This document shows, in pieces, positions 50,307-63,906 of a DNA stretch of 64,000 nt (the stretch's first letter is position 1; every line of letters begins with the position of its first letter). The DNA is taken from NCBI RefSeq assembly GCF_018613325.1, contig NZ_JAGGQJ010000036.1, forward strand, positions 124,001 through 188,000, given 5' to 3'. This DNA is from Bacillus sp. ISL-34. GTDB lineage: Bacteria > Bacillota > Bacilli > Bacillales > DSM-1321. Position numbers and translations under genes: made by a program. Under the pieces are notes generated by a model. The model searched no databases and was not told where the DNA came from. It worked only from the letters and a program-made list of their open reading frames with translations.

Positions 50307-53300
50307 ATATAGCTCACCTCACGACTTTTTTCCGTTTTCCCCATTGCTTCTGCCGAGAAGGTCATGGATTCTATCACTCTTAAAATAGCTTCTGCCGTAT
50401 CAAGTGATGTTAAGCATGTCACTCCATTTTCAACCGATTCACGTCTGATTCTGAAACCATCTCGGGCCGGCTGCTTGCCTTTTGTCAAAGTATTTATGAC
50501 AAATTGCGCTTCCCCGTTCCGGATAACATCCAGCAGGTTTGTACCTTCTTCGCCAATTTTACCGACAATCGCGGTCGGGATGCCTGATTGCTCCAACAGG
50601 GCAGCAGTTCCGCTGGTGGCTATCAGCTTGAAACCGATATTATGGAAACGTCTTGCTAAAAGTAGCGCTTCTTGCTTATCTTTATCCGATATCGTCAACA
50701 ATACCGAACCATGCCCCTTAATTTTGAAGCCGGAAGCGACCAACCCTTTATATAAAGCCTTTTCTAGGGTGCTATCTTTCCCCATTACTTCACCAGTCGA
50801 TTTCATTTCTGGTCCGAGTGAAATGTCCACACCTCTTAATTTTGCAAAAGAGAAGACCGGTACTTTCACAAAGACCCCAGTTTGTTCTGGCACTAACCCC
50901 GATTTGTAACCTTGGCTTTCAAGTGTGTGGCCCAAGATGACCTTCGTGGCTAGGTTTGCCATCGGCACATTCGTTATTTTACTTAAGAATGGAACGGTTC
51001 GGCTGGAACGCGGATTAACTTCAATTACATACACTTCTTCATTGCTGATGACATATTGAATGTTCAAAAGACCAATTATATTCAAGCCCTTCGCCAATCG
51101 GGTCGTATAGTCGATGATTACTTCTTTTTGTTTTTCCGTTAGATTTTGCGGCGGATAGACTGCAATCGAGTCGCCTGAATGGACGCCGGCACGTTCGATA
51201 TGCTCCATGATTCCAGGGATAACGACCGTTTCACCATCGGAAATACCATCGACTTCGATTTCCTTACCCGTTAAGTAGCGGTCTATCAGGACAGGATGAT
51301 CCGGATTTATTTTCACGGCATTTTTCATGTAGTGCAGCAATTCTTCTTGTTTATAGACGATTTCCATCGCGCGTCCTCCGAGAACATACGATGGCCTAAC
51401 TAATACCGGGTAACCAATATCTTCTGCGATGACGATCGCTTCTTCAACAGATGTTGCGGTTTTACCCTTCGGCTGCGGAATGCCTAAATCCTTAAGTGCT
51501 TTTTCAAATTTATTGCGATTTTCCGCCCTATCCAGGTCTTCAAGTGAAGTACCAAGGATCTTCACTCCTCTTTCAACAAGACCATCTGCAAGGTTGATTG
51601 CTGTCTGTCCACCAAACTGGACGATGACCCCTTCCGGTTTTTCCAAATCGATGACATGCATGACATCTTCAATAGTCAATGGTTCGAAATAAAGTTTGTC
51701 TGAGATACTGAAATCCGTCGAAACCGTTTCGGGATTGTTATTGATGATGATCGCTTCATATCCCGCTTCTTTAATGGCCCATACCGAATGTACGGTCGCA
51801 TAATCAAACTCTACTCCTTGCCCTATCCGAATTGGGCCTGATCCCAGAACAATGACACTTTTCTTGTCAGTAACGATGGATTCATTCTCATCTTCATATG
51901 TCCCATAAAAATACGGTGTTTCCGATTCGAATTCGGCCGCACATGTATCAACCATTTTGTAAACAGGGATGATTCCTTGCTGTTTCCGGTACTCATAGAC
52001 GTCAATTTCGGGAACTTCCCATATTTCCGAGATCGTTTTGTCAGAAAACCCTAGTTCTTTTGCCTTTTGCAATACTTCACAATCAAAAGAATGATCTTTA
52101 AGCTGCTTTTCAAAGTCGATTATCTTTTTCAACTTATGCAAGAAGAATAAATCGATCTGGCTCCATTCGTGGATGGTTTCGATCGTTTTCCCCCTTCTTA
52201 AAGCTTCACCGATATAGAATAACCGTTCATCTCCCGCTTTTCTGATGCGTTTCTCTATTTTTCCATCCTCAAACTCGTCATTCAAGTTAAGATGGTATAT
52301 ACCCGCTTCAAGGGAACGGACAGCTTTTAAGATGGATTCCTCGAATGTACGGCCGATTGCCATGACTTCTCCGGTCGCTTTCATTTGGGTCCCGAGCCTG
52401 CGGTTGGCGCTTTCGAACTTATCGAAAGGCCAGCGCGGAATTTTCGTGACGACATAGTCCAGTGCCGGTTCAAAGCTGGCATAGGTTTTGCCAGTGACAG
52501 GGTTCATCATTTCATCAAGCGTCAAACCAACGGCTATCTTTGCTGCTAGCTTTGCAATTGGATACCCTGTTGCTTTTGATGCAAGTGCCGACGAACGGCT
52601 GACCCTTGGGTTCACTTCAATGACATAATATTGATAGCTGTTTGGATCTAGCGCAAGCTGAACATTACATCCACCTTCAATTTTCAAGGCACGGATAATC
52701 TTCAAAGAAGTATTTCTAAGCATTTGATACTCTCTGTCACTTAATGTTTGGCTTGGTGCGGCAACTATTGAATCGCCTGTATGGACACCGACAGGATCGA
52801 AGTTTTCCATATTACAAACGACTATTGCGTTATCATTCGAATCACGCATCACTTCATATTCCACTTCTTTGAAACCGGCAATGCTCTTCTCAAGCAGGCA
52901 TTGGTGAACCGGGCTGCTTTTCAGGCCACCCTCGACAATCTCGATAAGCTGCTCCTCGTTATCACAAATCCCACCACCTGTTCCGCCAAGCGTGAAGGCT
53001 GGACGAACAATGACCGGATAGCCGACTCTTTCCACGAATGTATAAGCCTCTTCCAAGTTATGAATAATGTCGCTGTCAGGTACTGGTTCCCCAAGATCGT
53101 TCATTAGCGTACGGAAAAGGTCGCGGTCTTCAGCCTGTTGGATAGCTGAAAGTTTGGTCCCAAGAATCTGCACATTGCATTCTTCCAGGATTCCTGCTTC
53201 GGCAAGCTCGACGGCCATGTTCAAGCCAGTCTGTCCGCCCAAGGTAGGTAACAGTGCATCCGGGCGCTCTTTACGGATGATTTTGCTGACAAATTCCAAA

Positions 53301-53509
53301 GTGATCGGTTCGATATAAACCGCGTCAGCCATTTCACTATCTGTCATGATTGTCGCAGGGTTAGAGTTAATCAGGATCACTCGATAACCTTCTTCTTTTA
53401 AGGCTATACACGCTTGGGTTCCTGCATAATCGAACTCGGCGGCCTGTCCGATGATGATCGGACCGGAACCAATTACTAGGATGCTTTTTATATCAGTGCG
53501 TTTTGGCAT
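50303..53509 (-). CDS. carB: Carbamoyl-phosphate synthase, large chain
   Basis: Makes carbamoyl phosphate from ammonia (delivered by CarA), bicarbonate and two ATP. Two homologous ATP-grasp halves are seen, starting near [23 protein letters not shown] (residue 8) and [22 protein letters not shown] (about 553), with an oligomerisation part between and a C-terminal MGS-type allosteric domain ([15 protein letters not shown]). 1068 residues, normal for the Bacillus pyrimidine-specific enzyme (PyrAB). It overlaps carA by 22 bases. Confidence 0.98.
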
Positions 53510-54590
53510 GTTTTTTCCCCCTTGTTGGTTGCAGCTTCAATCATTTGTAAGAATTCGTCGAATAAGTAGTTGGCATCTTCCGGACCTGGTGATGCTTCCG
53601 GGTGATATTGTACGGTGAAAGCCGGATACTTTTTATGGCGCAGACCTTCAATCGTATCGTCATTCAATGCTGTATGTGTCACAATAAGATCTGTACTTTC
53701 TATGGAAATCTCTTCAACTGTATATCCATGATTTTGAGATGTGATGGATACCTTGCCGGTACGAAGGTCCCTAACCGGATGATTAGAGCCTCGATGGCCG
53801 AATTTTAATTTTGCCGTATCCGCCCCGTTTGCAAGTGCGAATAATTGATGTCCTAAACAGATTCCGAATAACGGCACTTGCGTTTGGATTGTACGGATCA
53901 TTTCAAGCGTCTCATGAACACTTTTCGGATCTCCAGGACCGTTTGAAAGCATCACGCCATCCGGATGATATTGCAGCACTTCTTCGGCCGTGACGTTATA
54001 AGGCACAACCACGACATCACAGCCGCGCTTCGTCAACTCACGTAAAATCCCATGCTTCATGCCGTAGTCTACAAGAACTACCCGCGGGCCTCTGCCCGGA
54101 CTGGAATAAGGTGCCTTTGTTGAAACCTGTTTCACTTGATTTGAAGGAATCACCGTTGCTTTCAATTGGGAAACCACTTCATTTGCATCTTTATTGATAT
54201 TGCAGAGCGCCCCTTTAAGTGCGCCTGATTTCCTGATGATTCTTGTCAGCTTTCTCGTATCGATTCCGCTTATTCCAGGTATGTTCTTCATTTTCAGATA
54301 TTCATCAAGTGATAATTGGTTTCGCCAGTTGGAAGGAAGTTCTGCTGTTTCCTTGACGACGAATCCTGATATCGCTGGATTGATGGATTCAAAGTCATCC
54401 CGGTTAATCCCGTAGTTCCCGATTAATGGATAAGTAAGTGTAACGATCTGACCGCAATAGGATGGATCGGATAGAATCTCCTGGTACCCCGTCATTCCTG
54501 TGTTAAAAACGACTTCACCTATTTTTTCTACGTCCCCTCCGAATGCTTCCCCAAGGAATACTGTCCCGTCTTCTAAAATTAGCTGTCTTT

Positions 54591-54594
<4 letters not shown>
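53488..54594 (-). CDS. carA: Carbamoyl-phosphate synthase, small chain
   Basis: Glutamine amidotransferase subunit supplying ammonia to CarB. The C-terminal GATase domain carries the nucleophile in [19 protein letters not shown] near residue 245 and the [10 protein letters not shown] catalytic His/Glu near 332. Start at ATG 54594 ([13 protein letters not shown], 368 aa) shares bases with the pyrC stop (GGATGA); a longer frame inside pyrC is not supported. Pyrimidine-specific pyrAA by context. Confidence 0.97.
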
Positions 54595-56970
<2,376 letters not shown>

Positions 56971-56977
56971 CTTATTT

Positions 56978-58261
56978 TTAAAATATATCTCCGGATATTT
57001 TTTCACGGTCCGGAAGAATCAAGTTTAGAAGGATTCCGACGATGGCTGAAAGTGCCATTCCGGAAAGCGATACCGTTTCCGATAGTTGTACGAACGCTCC
57101 TCCGATTCCTAATACCAGGATGACCGAAGCTATCATCAGGTTTCTTTTCTTGTCAAAATCGACCTTATTATCAATCAGCATCCTTAATCCGCTTGATGCG
57201 ATGATACCGAAGAGCAAGATGGAAATACCGCCCATCACGGCGCTAGGTATCGAGCTGATCACTGCTGAAATCTTACCGTTAAAGCCAAAGATGATTGCAG
57301 TTAATGCTGCCCCACCGATGATATACACACTGTACGCCTTCGTCATCGTCAGGACCCCAATATTTTCACCATATGATGTCAGCGGCGGCCCACCGATGAA
57401 GGAACCAATCATGATTCCTGCTCCATCTCCTAAAATCGAGCGATGCAAACCGGGCTTTTCCAAAAAGTTTCTGCCGACTACTTTGCTCAGTACCATTTGG
57501 TGACCAATATGTTCTGATAAAGTTACGATGGCGACGGGTACCATGATGGCAATGACCTCCCATGAGAAGGTCGGTGTATAGGTTACATATGGAAACATGA
57601 ATTCAGGCATTTCCCACCATTGTGCAGACTTGATCGGTTCATAATCTATTATTCCTGCCACAGCCGAACAGGCGTAGCCCACTATGATTCCCATTAAAAT
57701 CGGGATCAAGTTAATGAATCCTTTAAAGAACACGTTACAGATGATGGTCACCGCTAAAGTGATCAGCGCTATAACTATATATGTGACGCTGTATTTATCT
57801 TGTGGATCATACATTGCCATGTCCACGGCCGTTCCGGCAAGGCTTAATCCGATTACGATAATGACCGGACCTACCACAACCGGAGGAAGTATATTCATTA
57901 ACCAGCGCAATCCGACTTTTTGGATAATCAATGCTACTATCCCATATATGAACCCTGCTGCAAAACAGCCGATCATGGCCGCCTCCGGACCACCTAATGC
58001 CTTTGCCGCGATAATCGGCGTAATGAAAGCGAAAGATGACCCGAGATAAGCTGGTATCTGACCTTTGGTTATCAATAAGTATGAGAGTGTGCCCAATCCG
58101 CTTGAAACCAGTGCTACCGCCGGGCTTAACCCTACCAAGAATGGCACCAGCACCGTTGCACCGAACATGGCGAACAAATGCTGGATGCTTAACGTAATCC
58201 ATTGGCCAGCCTTTGGCACGTCCTCGACATCCAGTACGATGTCCCTTTTTGCTTCTTCCAT
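56978..58261 (-). CDS. pyrP: Uracil permease
   Basis: Proton-coupled uracil uptake carrier of the NCS2 family with about 12-14 membrane segments spread through its 427 residues. QHLFAMFGATVLVPFLVGLSP near the N terminus, the VTLSEHIGHQMVLSKV segment near 245 and GDGAGIMIGSFIGGPPLTSYGENIGVL near 285 are NCS2 substrate-site features. GAGGGGGA lies before the ATG. It is second in the pyr operon and is preceded by its own attenuator. Confidence 0.97.
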   Translation of the reverse strand: MEEAKRDIVLDVEDVPKAGQWITLSIQHLFAMFGATVLVPFLVGLSPAVALVSSGLGTLSYLLITKGQIPAYLGSSFAFITPIIAAKALGGPEAAMIGCFAAGFIYGIVALIIQKVGLRWLMNILPPVVVGPVIIVIGLSLAGTAVDMAMYDPQDKYSVTYIVIALITLAVTIICNVFFKGFINLIPILMGIIVGYACSAVAGIIDYEPIKSAQWWEMPEFMFPYVTYTPTFSWEVIAIMVPVAIVTLSEHIGHQMVLSKVVGRNFLEKPGLHRSILGDGAGIMIGSFIGGPPLTSYGENIGVLTMTKAYSVYIIGGAALTAIIFGFNGKISAVISSIPSAVMGGISILLFGIIASSGLRMLIDNKVDFDKKRNLMIASVILVLGIGGAFVQLSETVSLSGMALSAIVGILLNLILPDREKISGDIF

Positions 58262-58297
58262 TTCCGTATCCCCCTCATGAAAATTCCATCAAAACTG

Positions 58298-58330
58298 CAA
58301 AAACCCTCTTTGCAGTATACAAAGAGGGTT
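58298..58330 (-). terminator. Attenuator terminator before pyrP
   Basis: On the minus strand AACCCTCTTTG pairs perfectly with CAAAGAGGGTT around TATACT-containing loop bases and is followed by TTTTTG, 37 bases before the pyrP ATG. Confidence 0.92.
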
Positions 58331-58437
58331 TCTCAGAAGGCGAATGCCTATGCATAGGCATAGCTCTCCCGATTGACTCCCCTTTGCCAGCCTCTCTGGA
58401 CTGTCTTTAAAAGGGTGATATGAAATTTTCATGTTGT
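58331..58437 (-). promoter_or_regulatory. PyrR-binding leader before pyrP
   Basis: AGTCCAGAGAGGCT at 58389-58402 (minus strand) is the PyrR site, flanked by CCCTTTTAAAGAC and GGCAAAGGGG segments that can pair. The terminator follows at 58298-58330. A further symmetric stretch ATGCCTATGCATAGGCAT sits between them (58347-58364) and likely contributes to the antiterminator. Confidence 0.92.
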
Positions 58438-59145
<708 letters not shown>

Positions 59146-59151
59146 GTTATT

Positions 59152-59180
59152 ATAATATATCAGAAAAACGTATTTGTCAA
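59152..59180 (-). promoter_or_regulatory. Sigma-A promoter of the pyr operon
   Basis: On the minus strand a consensus TTGACA (59175-59180) and TATTAT (59152-59157) are 17 bases apart. The -35 hexamer contains the TGA stop codon of rluD, so the promoter begins inside the upstream gene. A TATAAT overlaps just downstream. Confidence 0.8.
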
Positions 59181-60094
59181 TCCTTACTTCTACGCAATTG
59201 ATTAATTAGATTTTCAAACTCTTCAGGAATCGGAGCTTCGAATTCCATATACTCATTTGTACGAGGATGAATGAAACCTAGAAGACCGGCGTGCAATGCT
59301 TGTCCATCTAATTTCAAGGTCTTTTTCGGACCATATTTCGGATCACCCGCTAGCGGGAAGCCAATGTATTTCATGTGAACACGAATTTGATGTGTCCTTC
59401 CTGTTTCAAGCTGGCATTCCACCAAAGTGAAATCTTTGAAACGTTCGATGACCCGGAAATGCGTGACAGCATTTTTGGCATTCGAATCTGTGACAGTCAT
59501 GCTTTGGCGATCTTTTTTATCGCGGCCGATCGGTGCATCGATCGTTCCGAAGTCATGAGGGATCACACCATGAACTACAGCTTGATACTTACGGGTAACC
59601 GTTTTGTCAACAAGCTGCTGTACCAGTTTTTCATGTGCCATATCATTTTTGGCTACCATCAATAGACCTGATGTATCTTTATCGATTCGATGGACGATTC
59701 CAGGCCGCATGACACCGTTGATTCCAGAAAGATCCTTACAGTGAGCCATCAATCCATTTACAAGCGTACCGGATACATGTCCAGGTGCCGGATGGACGAC
59801 CATACCGCTCGGTTTATTAACCACAAGGACATCCGCATCTTCATAATAGATATCCAAATCCATTTCCTCTGCCACCGCATCCAATTCCTCAAGATCAGGA
59901 ATCGTCACTTCGATTGTATCGCCAGGAACAGCTTTGTAATTCGTCTTTATCGCCGTGCCATTTACCAAAACATGATCATCCTTAATCCATTGCTGGACCT
60001 GAGTACGTGACCATTCCTCATTCAAAGTGGAAAGGGCCTTATCAATCCTAACTCCTTTTAGTGTTTCATCGATGCTGTATAACCTTTTATCCAT
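59177..60094 (-). CDS. rluD: RluD-family pseudouridine synthase YlyB
   Basis: Pseudouridine synthase of the RluA/RluD family with an N-terminal S4 RNA-binding domain ([30 protein letters not shown]) and the catalytic block [19 protein letters not shown] near residue 135, whose Asp is the nucleophile, then [28 protein letters not shown]. 305 residues. The exact rRNA target is not certain; the name rluD/ylyB follows the B. subtilis neighbour of pyrR. It overlaps lspA by eight bases. Confidence 0.93.
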   Translation of the reverse strand: MDKRLYSIDETLKGVRIDKALSTLNEEWSRTQVQQWIKDDHVLVNGTAIKTNYKAVPGDTIEVTIPDLEELDAVAEEMDLDIYYEDADVLVVNKPSGMVVHPAPGHVSGTLVNGLMAHCKDLSGINGVMRPGIVHRIDKDTSGLLMVAKNDMAHEKLVQQLVDKTVTRKYQAVVHGVIPHDFGTIDAPIGRDKKDRQSMTVTDSNAKNAVTHFRVIERFKDFTLVECQLETGRTHQIRVHMKYIGFPLAGDPKYGPKKTLKLDGQALHAGLLGFIHPRTNEYMEFEAPIPEEFENLINQLRRSKD

Positions 60095-60557
60095 TATCTT
60101 TCTCCTTAGCGTTTTTTTCTTCTAAAAACATATGAATCACGAGCAGTCCGACACCAATTGAAAGCGCAGCATCAGCAACATTAAATACCGGGAAACTGTA
60201 GCTGAAAATATAGGTATGGACGAAATCCACTACTTCCTGACGAACCACACGATCGATGAAATTACCAATCGCACCGCCTAGCATGAGAGCAAGTGCAGCT
60301 CCAAGCAAAATGCTTTCCTTCGCCATTTTCTGAATATAATAGACAAGTCCAATAATGACAGCGATGGTGATGATGTAGAAAAACCACATTTGACCTTGTA
60401 GAATTCCCCATGCTGCCCCACGATTACGATGCGAGGTGATATATAGAAGGTTTTCAATAATTTCAATGCTTTCTCCGTACTCCATTTTTTTCACAATCAT
60501 CCATTTTGTCAGCTGATCGAGAGCTATGACCAAAAGGGCAATCAAATAATAAAACAC
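60087..60557 (-). CDS. lspA: Lipoprotein signal peptidase
   Basis: Aspartic membrane protease that cleaves prolipoproteins after lipid attachment. Four membrane segments are predicted, and both catalytic aspartates are present in [19 protein letters not shown] and [18 protein letters not shown]. 156 residues is the usual size. Start is GTG at 60557 behind a GGGGG site; an ATG two bases earlier is out of frame. The gene ylyA, found between ileS and lspA in B. subtilis, is absent here. Confidence 0.97.
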   Translation of the reverse strand: MFYYLIALLVIALDQLTKWMIVKKMEYGESIEIIENLLYITSHRNRGAAWGILQGQMWFFYIITIAVIIGLVYYIQKMAKESILLGAALALMLGGAIGNFIDRVVRQEVVDFVHTYIFSYSFPVFNVADAALSIGVGLLVIHMFLEEKNAKEKDNG

Positions 60558-60594
60558 ATTTTTTCCCCCAAACTAATCAAATCTTCACTTTTGA

Positions 60595-60600
60595 ATTGTA
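60595..60600 (-). promoter_or_regulatory. Possible -10 box of the lspA-rluD promoter
   Basis: TACAAT lies 38 bases before the lspA start on the minus strand. A -35 candidate (TTAGTC, 18 bases upstream) is weak. Confidence 0.35.
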
Positions 60601-60696
60601 GCATAAACTAGAAATAATGACTAATCCGAAAAGCGGAAGTCAGCTGTCGGTACCTGAAGAATAATATTCCCTATGGAGGTTTTAGCTTTCATTCCC

Positions 60697-60732
60697 ACAA
60701 AAAAGCCGGCCCTTCATAAAGGGACCGGCTTT
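60697..60732 (-). terminator. Terminator after ileS
   Basis: On the minus strand AAAGCCGG pairs with CCGGCTTT, extended by an inner CCCTT/AAGGG helix, and is followed by TTTTG, about a dozen bases after the ileS stop. Confidence 0.9.
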
Positions 60733-60743
60733 CCTTTTTTGAA

Positions 60744-63512
60744 TTATTGATTCACGTAATGCTCTTTGACGACTGTAGCACAACGCGGGCAAAGTGTCGG
60801 ATGTTCTTCCACTTGACCTACTTCCTTCGAAACATTCCAGCAACGTTCACACGTTTCACCTTCTGCTTTTGTAACAAGGATTGCTATATCCTCAAGTTTA
60901 ACCGCCTCTGCCGGGGCACTTGCCACATCGCCAGCGATTTCAAATTCGGATACGATGAATAGCTGTTCAAAGCTTTCCTTGATGCCATCAAGCAGATTCT
61001 TCGTTTCCTCATTAACATATACCATCACTTTAGCGTTCAGTGATTTTCCGATGACCTTCTGGTTACGGGCTTCTTCTAATGCTTTAAGTACATTATCACG
61101 GACATCCATGAACGCCGTCCATTTTTCTTCAATGACTTCAGCATCATCAATGGAAATTTCTTCAGGCATCAATGTCAACTGTACACTTTCTTCCGTTACA
61201 CCCGGAATGAACGCCCATACTTCATCAGCTGTATGAGAGAGGATCGGTGACACCAATTTCGTTAAGCTGACCAATGATTCGTAAAGGACCGTTTGAATGG
61301 CCAAACGCTCTTTACCATTTGGTGCTTCACAATAAAGAATGTCTTTAGCATAATCAAGGTAGAACGAACTTAAATCCTGTGTACAGAAATTATTGACCAT
61401 ATTATAAATAGTAGCAAACTCATAATTTTCATAACTTAGCTTCGACTGTTTGATCAGTTTATTCAATTTTACCAGCATGTATCGATCGACTTCAGGCAAT
61501 TCTTGAACTGACACTTTATCGGTTTTTGGATTGAATCCATCCAAGTTCCCTAGCAGGAAGCGGAATGTATTACGGATTTTACGATAAACTTCCGAAACTT
61601 GTTTTAAAATAGGATCGGAAACCCTGACATCCGATTGGTAATCCACCGAAGCTACCCAAAGGCGTAAGATATCTGCTCCAAGTTGGTTCATGACCTTGGA
61701 TGGCAGTACAACGTTCCCAATCGACTTACTCATTTTACGGCCTTCGCCATCCAATGCGAACCCGTGGCTAAGTACACCTTTATATGGCGCTTTGCCTGTT
61801 ACCGCAACACTTGTTGAAAGTGATGAGTTAAACCAGCCGCGATATTGATCGGAACCTTCTAAATAAAGGTCAGCTGGGCGCTGCAAGTCGTCTCTTTCTT
61901 CAAGCACCGCTTGATGGGAAGAACCGGAATCGAACCATACGTCCATGATATCCGTTTCTTTCGTGAAGATACCATTAGGGCTGCCTTCATGTGTATAGCC
62001 TTCAGGCAGAAGATCTTTCGCTTCACGCTCAAACCAGATGTTTGAGCCGTGTTCACGGAATAGGTTTGAAATATGGTCGATGGTTTCATCTGTAATGATC
62101 GGCTCGCCATTTTCTGCATAAAACACTGGAATTGGGACGCCCCAAGCGCGTTGGCGGGAAATACACCAATCCCCGCGGTCACGGACCATATTGAATAGGC
62201 GCGTTTCGCCCCAAGCCGGTACCCATTTGGTTTCTTCAATCGCTTCCAGAAGTTCACTGCGGAAGTCTTTGATTGACGCGAACCATTGTGCTGTTGCACG
62301 GAAGATTGTTGGCTTCTTCGTCCGCCAGTCATGTGGATAAGAGTGCGTAATGAACGTCAAGTTCAATAACGCGCCTGCTTCAGTTAATTTTTCGGTAATT
62401 GGTTTATTCGCTTGATCATAAAATAATCCGGCAAACTCCCCAGCCTCTTCCGTCATGACTCCTTTTTCATCTACAGGACAAAGTACGTCCAAGCCATATT
62501 TTTGCCCAATGATAAAGTCATCTTCACCATGGCCAGGCGCCGTATGAACACAACCCGTTCCAGCTTCAGTCGTTACGTGCTCACCTAACATCACTAAAGA
62601 TTCGCGGTCATAAAGAGGATGTTTGGCAACAGCACGGTCCAACTCGCTACCTTTTACCGTTTTCAGGATAGACGGGTTTTCCCAGCCTAATGTTTCCGTT
62701 ACCGATTCAAGCAGTGCCTCAGCAAGTAAGAATTTTTCATTTTCGACAGCCACTACTACGTAATTTAATTGCGGATGCAATGAGATACCAAGATTAGCCG
62801 GGATCGTCCATGGAGTTGTCGTCCAGATGATGATTTTGACGCCTTCATCGATTACACCTTTTCCATCTGTGACCTCAAAAGCAACATAGATTGACGCAGA
62901 GCGTTTATCTTGATATTCAATTTCAGCTTCGGCTAGCGCTGATTCACTTGATGGGGACCAGTAAACAGGTTTTTTCCCTTTATAAATGTAGCCTTTTTTC
63001 GCCATTTCACCGAATACCTTGATTTGCTGTGCTTCATATTCAGGCTTTAATGTGATATAAGGATTTTCCCAATCACCACGGACCCCTATTCTCTTAAACT
63101 GCTCACGTTGATTGTCAATCTGACCATAAGCATATTCTTCACAAAGCTTCCTGAATTCGGCAACGCTCATTTCTTTCCGTTTCACGCCTTTTTTCGTCAA
63201 TGCCGTTTCGATTGGAAGCCCATGCGTATCCCAGCCAGGTACATACGGTGCTTGAAAACCGCTCATCGATTTAAATCGGACAATGAAATCCTTTAAAACC
63301 TTATTCATTGCATGGCCCATATGGATATCGCCGTTGGCATATGGAGGTCCATCATGCAAAATGAATAAAGGACGTCCTTCCGTTTGTTCTTGCACTTTTT
63401 TATAGATGTTCATTTCTTTCCATTTTTCTTGGATTTCCGGTTCACGTTTCGGTAAATTCCCCCGCATTGGAAATTCAGTTTTAGGCATCAATAAGGTATC
63501 TTTGTATTCCAT
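60744..63512 (-). CDS. ileS: Isoleucyl-tRNA synthetase
   Basis: Class I synthetase charging tRNA-Ile, with an editing domain that removes valine. HIGH-type motif [14 protein letters not shown] near residue 57, editing (CP1) domain about 200-400 with [15 protein letters not shown] in [10 protein letters not shown] near 595, anticodon-binding domain, and a C-terminal zinc finger [11 protein letters not shown]...CPRCATVV. Start at ATG 63512 ([12 protein letters not shown], 922 aa) behind GGAGGAT; the ATG just before (63515) is closer to that site. Bacterial type (eukaryote-like mupirocin-resistant form excluded by motifs and the zinc finger end). Controlled by a T-box leader. Confidence 0.98.
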   Translation of the reverse strand: MEYKDTLLMPKTEFPMRGNLPKREPEIQEKWKEMNIYKKVQEQTEGRPLFILHDGPPYANGDIHMGHAMNKVLKDFIVRFKSMSGFQAPYVPGWDTHGLPIETALTKKGVKRKEMSVAEFRKLCEEYAYGQIDNQREQFKRIGVRGDWENPYITLKPEYEAQQIKVFGEMAKKGYIYKGKKPVYWSPSSESALAEAEIEYQDKRSASIYVAFEVTDGKGVIDEGVKIIIWTTTPWTIPANLGISLHPQLNYVVVAVENEKFLLAEALLESVTETLGWENPSILKTVKGSELDRAVAKHPLYDRESLVMLGEHVTTEAGTGCVHTAPGHGEDDFIIGQKYGLDVLCPVDEKGVMTEEAGEFAGLFYDQANKPITEKLTEAGALLNLTFITHSYPHDWRTKKPTIFRATAQWFASIKDFRSELLEAIEETKWVPAWGETRLFNMVRDRGDWCISRQRAWGVPIPVFYAENGEPIITDETIDHISNLFREHGSNIWFEREAKDLLPEGYTHEGSPNGIFTKETDIMDVWFDSGSSHQAVLEERDDLQRPADLYLEGSDQYRGWFNSSLSTSVAVTGKAPYKGVLSHGFALDGEGRKMSKSIGNVVLPSKVMNQLGADILRLWVASVDYQSDVRVSDPILKQVSEVYRKIRNTFRFLLGNLDGFNPKTDKVSVQELPEVDRYMLVKLNKLIKQSKLSYENYEFATIYNMVNNFCTQDLSSFYLDYAKDILYCEAPNGKERLAIQTVLYESLVSLTKLVSPILSHTADEVWAFIPGVTEESVQLTLMPEEISIDDAEVIEEKWTAFMDVRDNVLKALEEARNQKVIGKSLNAKVMVYVNEETKNLLDGIKESFEQLFIVSEFEIAGDVASAPAEAVKLEDIAILVTKAEGETCERCWNVSKEVGQVEEHPTLCPRCATVVKEHYVNQ

Positions 63513-63573
63513 CATAAAATCCTCCATCCGTCTTTTAAAAAAATTCATTCGAACCGATGACTTGATATCCGGC

Positions 63574-63618
63574 CAAAATAAAAAGCCCTCTCATCCCTAA
63601 AAAAGGGACGAGAAAGCT
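63574..63618 (-). terminator. T-box terminator of ileS
   Basis: Stem formed on the minus strand by GCTTTCTCGTCCC with GGGATGAGAGGGC around a run of T, followed by TTTTTATTTTG. The 5' arm competes with the T-box antiterminator. Confidence 0.88.
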
Positions 63619-63835
63619 TTGCTTCCCGCGGTACCACCCTGGCTAGAAAGATCCACATAGTGAATCCAACCTCTCGAGCATTCGTAACGTGAATGAAACG
63701 CTTCATTTACTTACTGCATAAGCAGGTTCAACTCAGAACTCAAGGGTGATCTTCAATATCTTCGCTTATTCCGGGCTTTCACCATCCCCGGTTCGCTAAA
63801 AATAAGTGTGTGAAGAATTTACTTTCCCTGTCATC
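63574..63835 (-). promoter_or_regulatory. T-box riboswitch of ileS
   Basis: The minus-strand leader has all T-box parts: stem I with the distal GGGGATGGTGAAAGCCC segment (near 63775-63793), a likely specifier codon ATC (Ile) at 63748-63750, and the T-box AGGGTGGTACCGCG (63627-63640) whose UGGU-type bulge pairs with the uncharged tRNA end. A terminator (63574-63618) is formed by AAGCTTTCTCGTCCC and AGGGATGAGAGGGCT, followed by TTTTTATTTTG. Uncharged tRNA-Ile favours the antiterminator and ileS expression. Confidence 0.95.
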
Positions 63836-63868
63836 GTCTAATATCATAATGAATAGTATTGTTAAAAA

Positions 63869-63898
63869 ATTATATGCGAAAAAAGTGTTCAAAGTCAA
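63869..63898 (-). promoter_or_regulatory. Sigma-A promoter of ileS
   Basis: On the minus strand TTGACT (63893-63898) and TATAAT (63869-63874) are 18 bases apart, nine bases downstream of the divIVA stop. Confidence 0.8.
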
Positions 63899-63906
63899 GG
63901 AATCGT

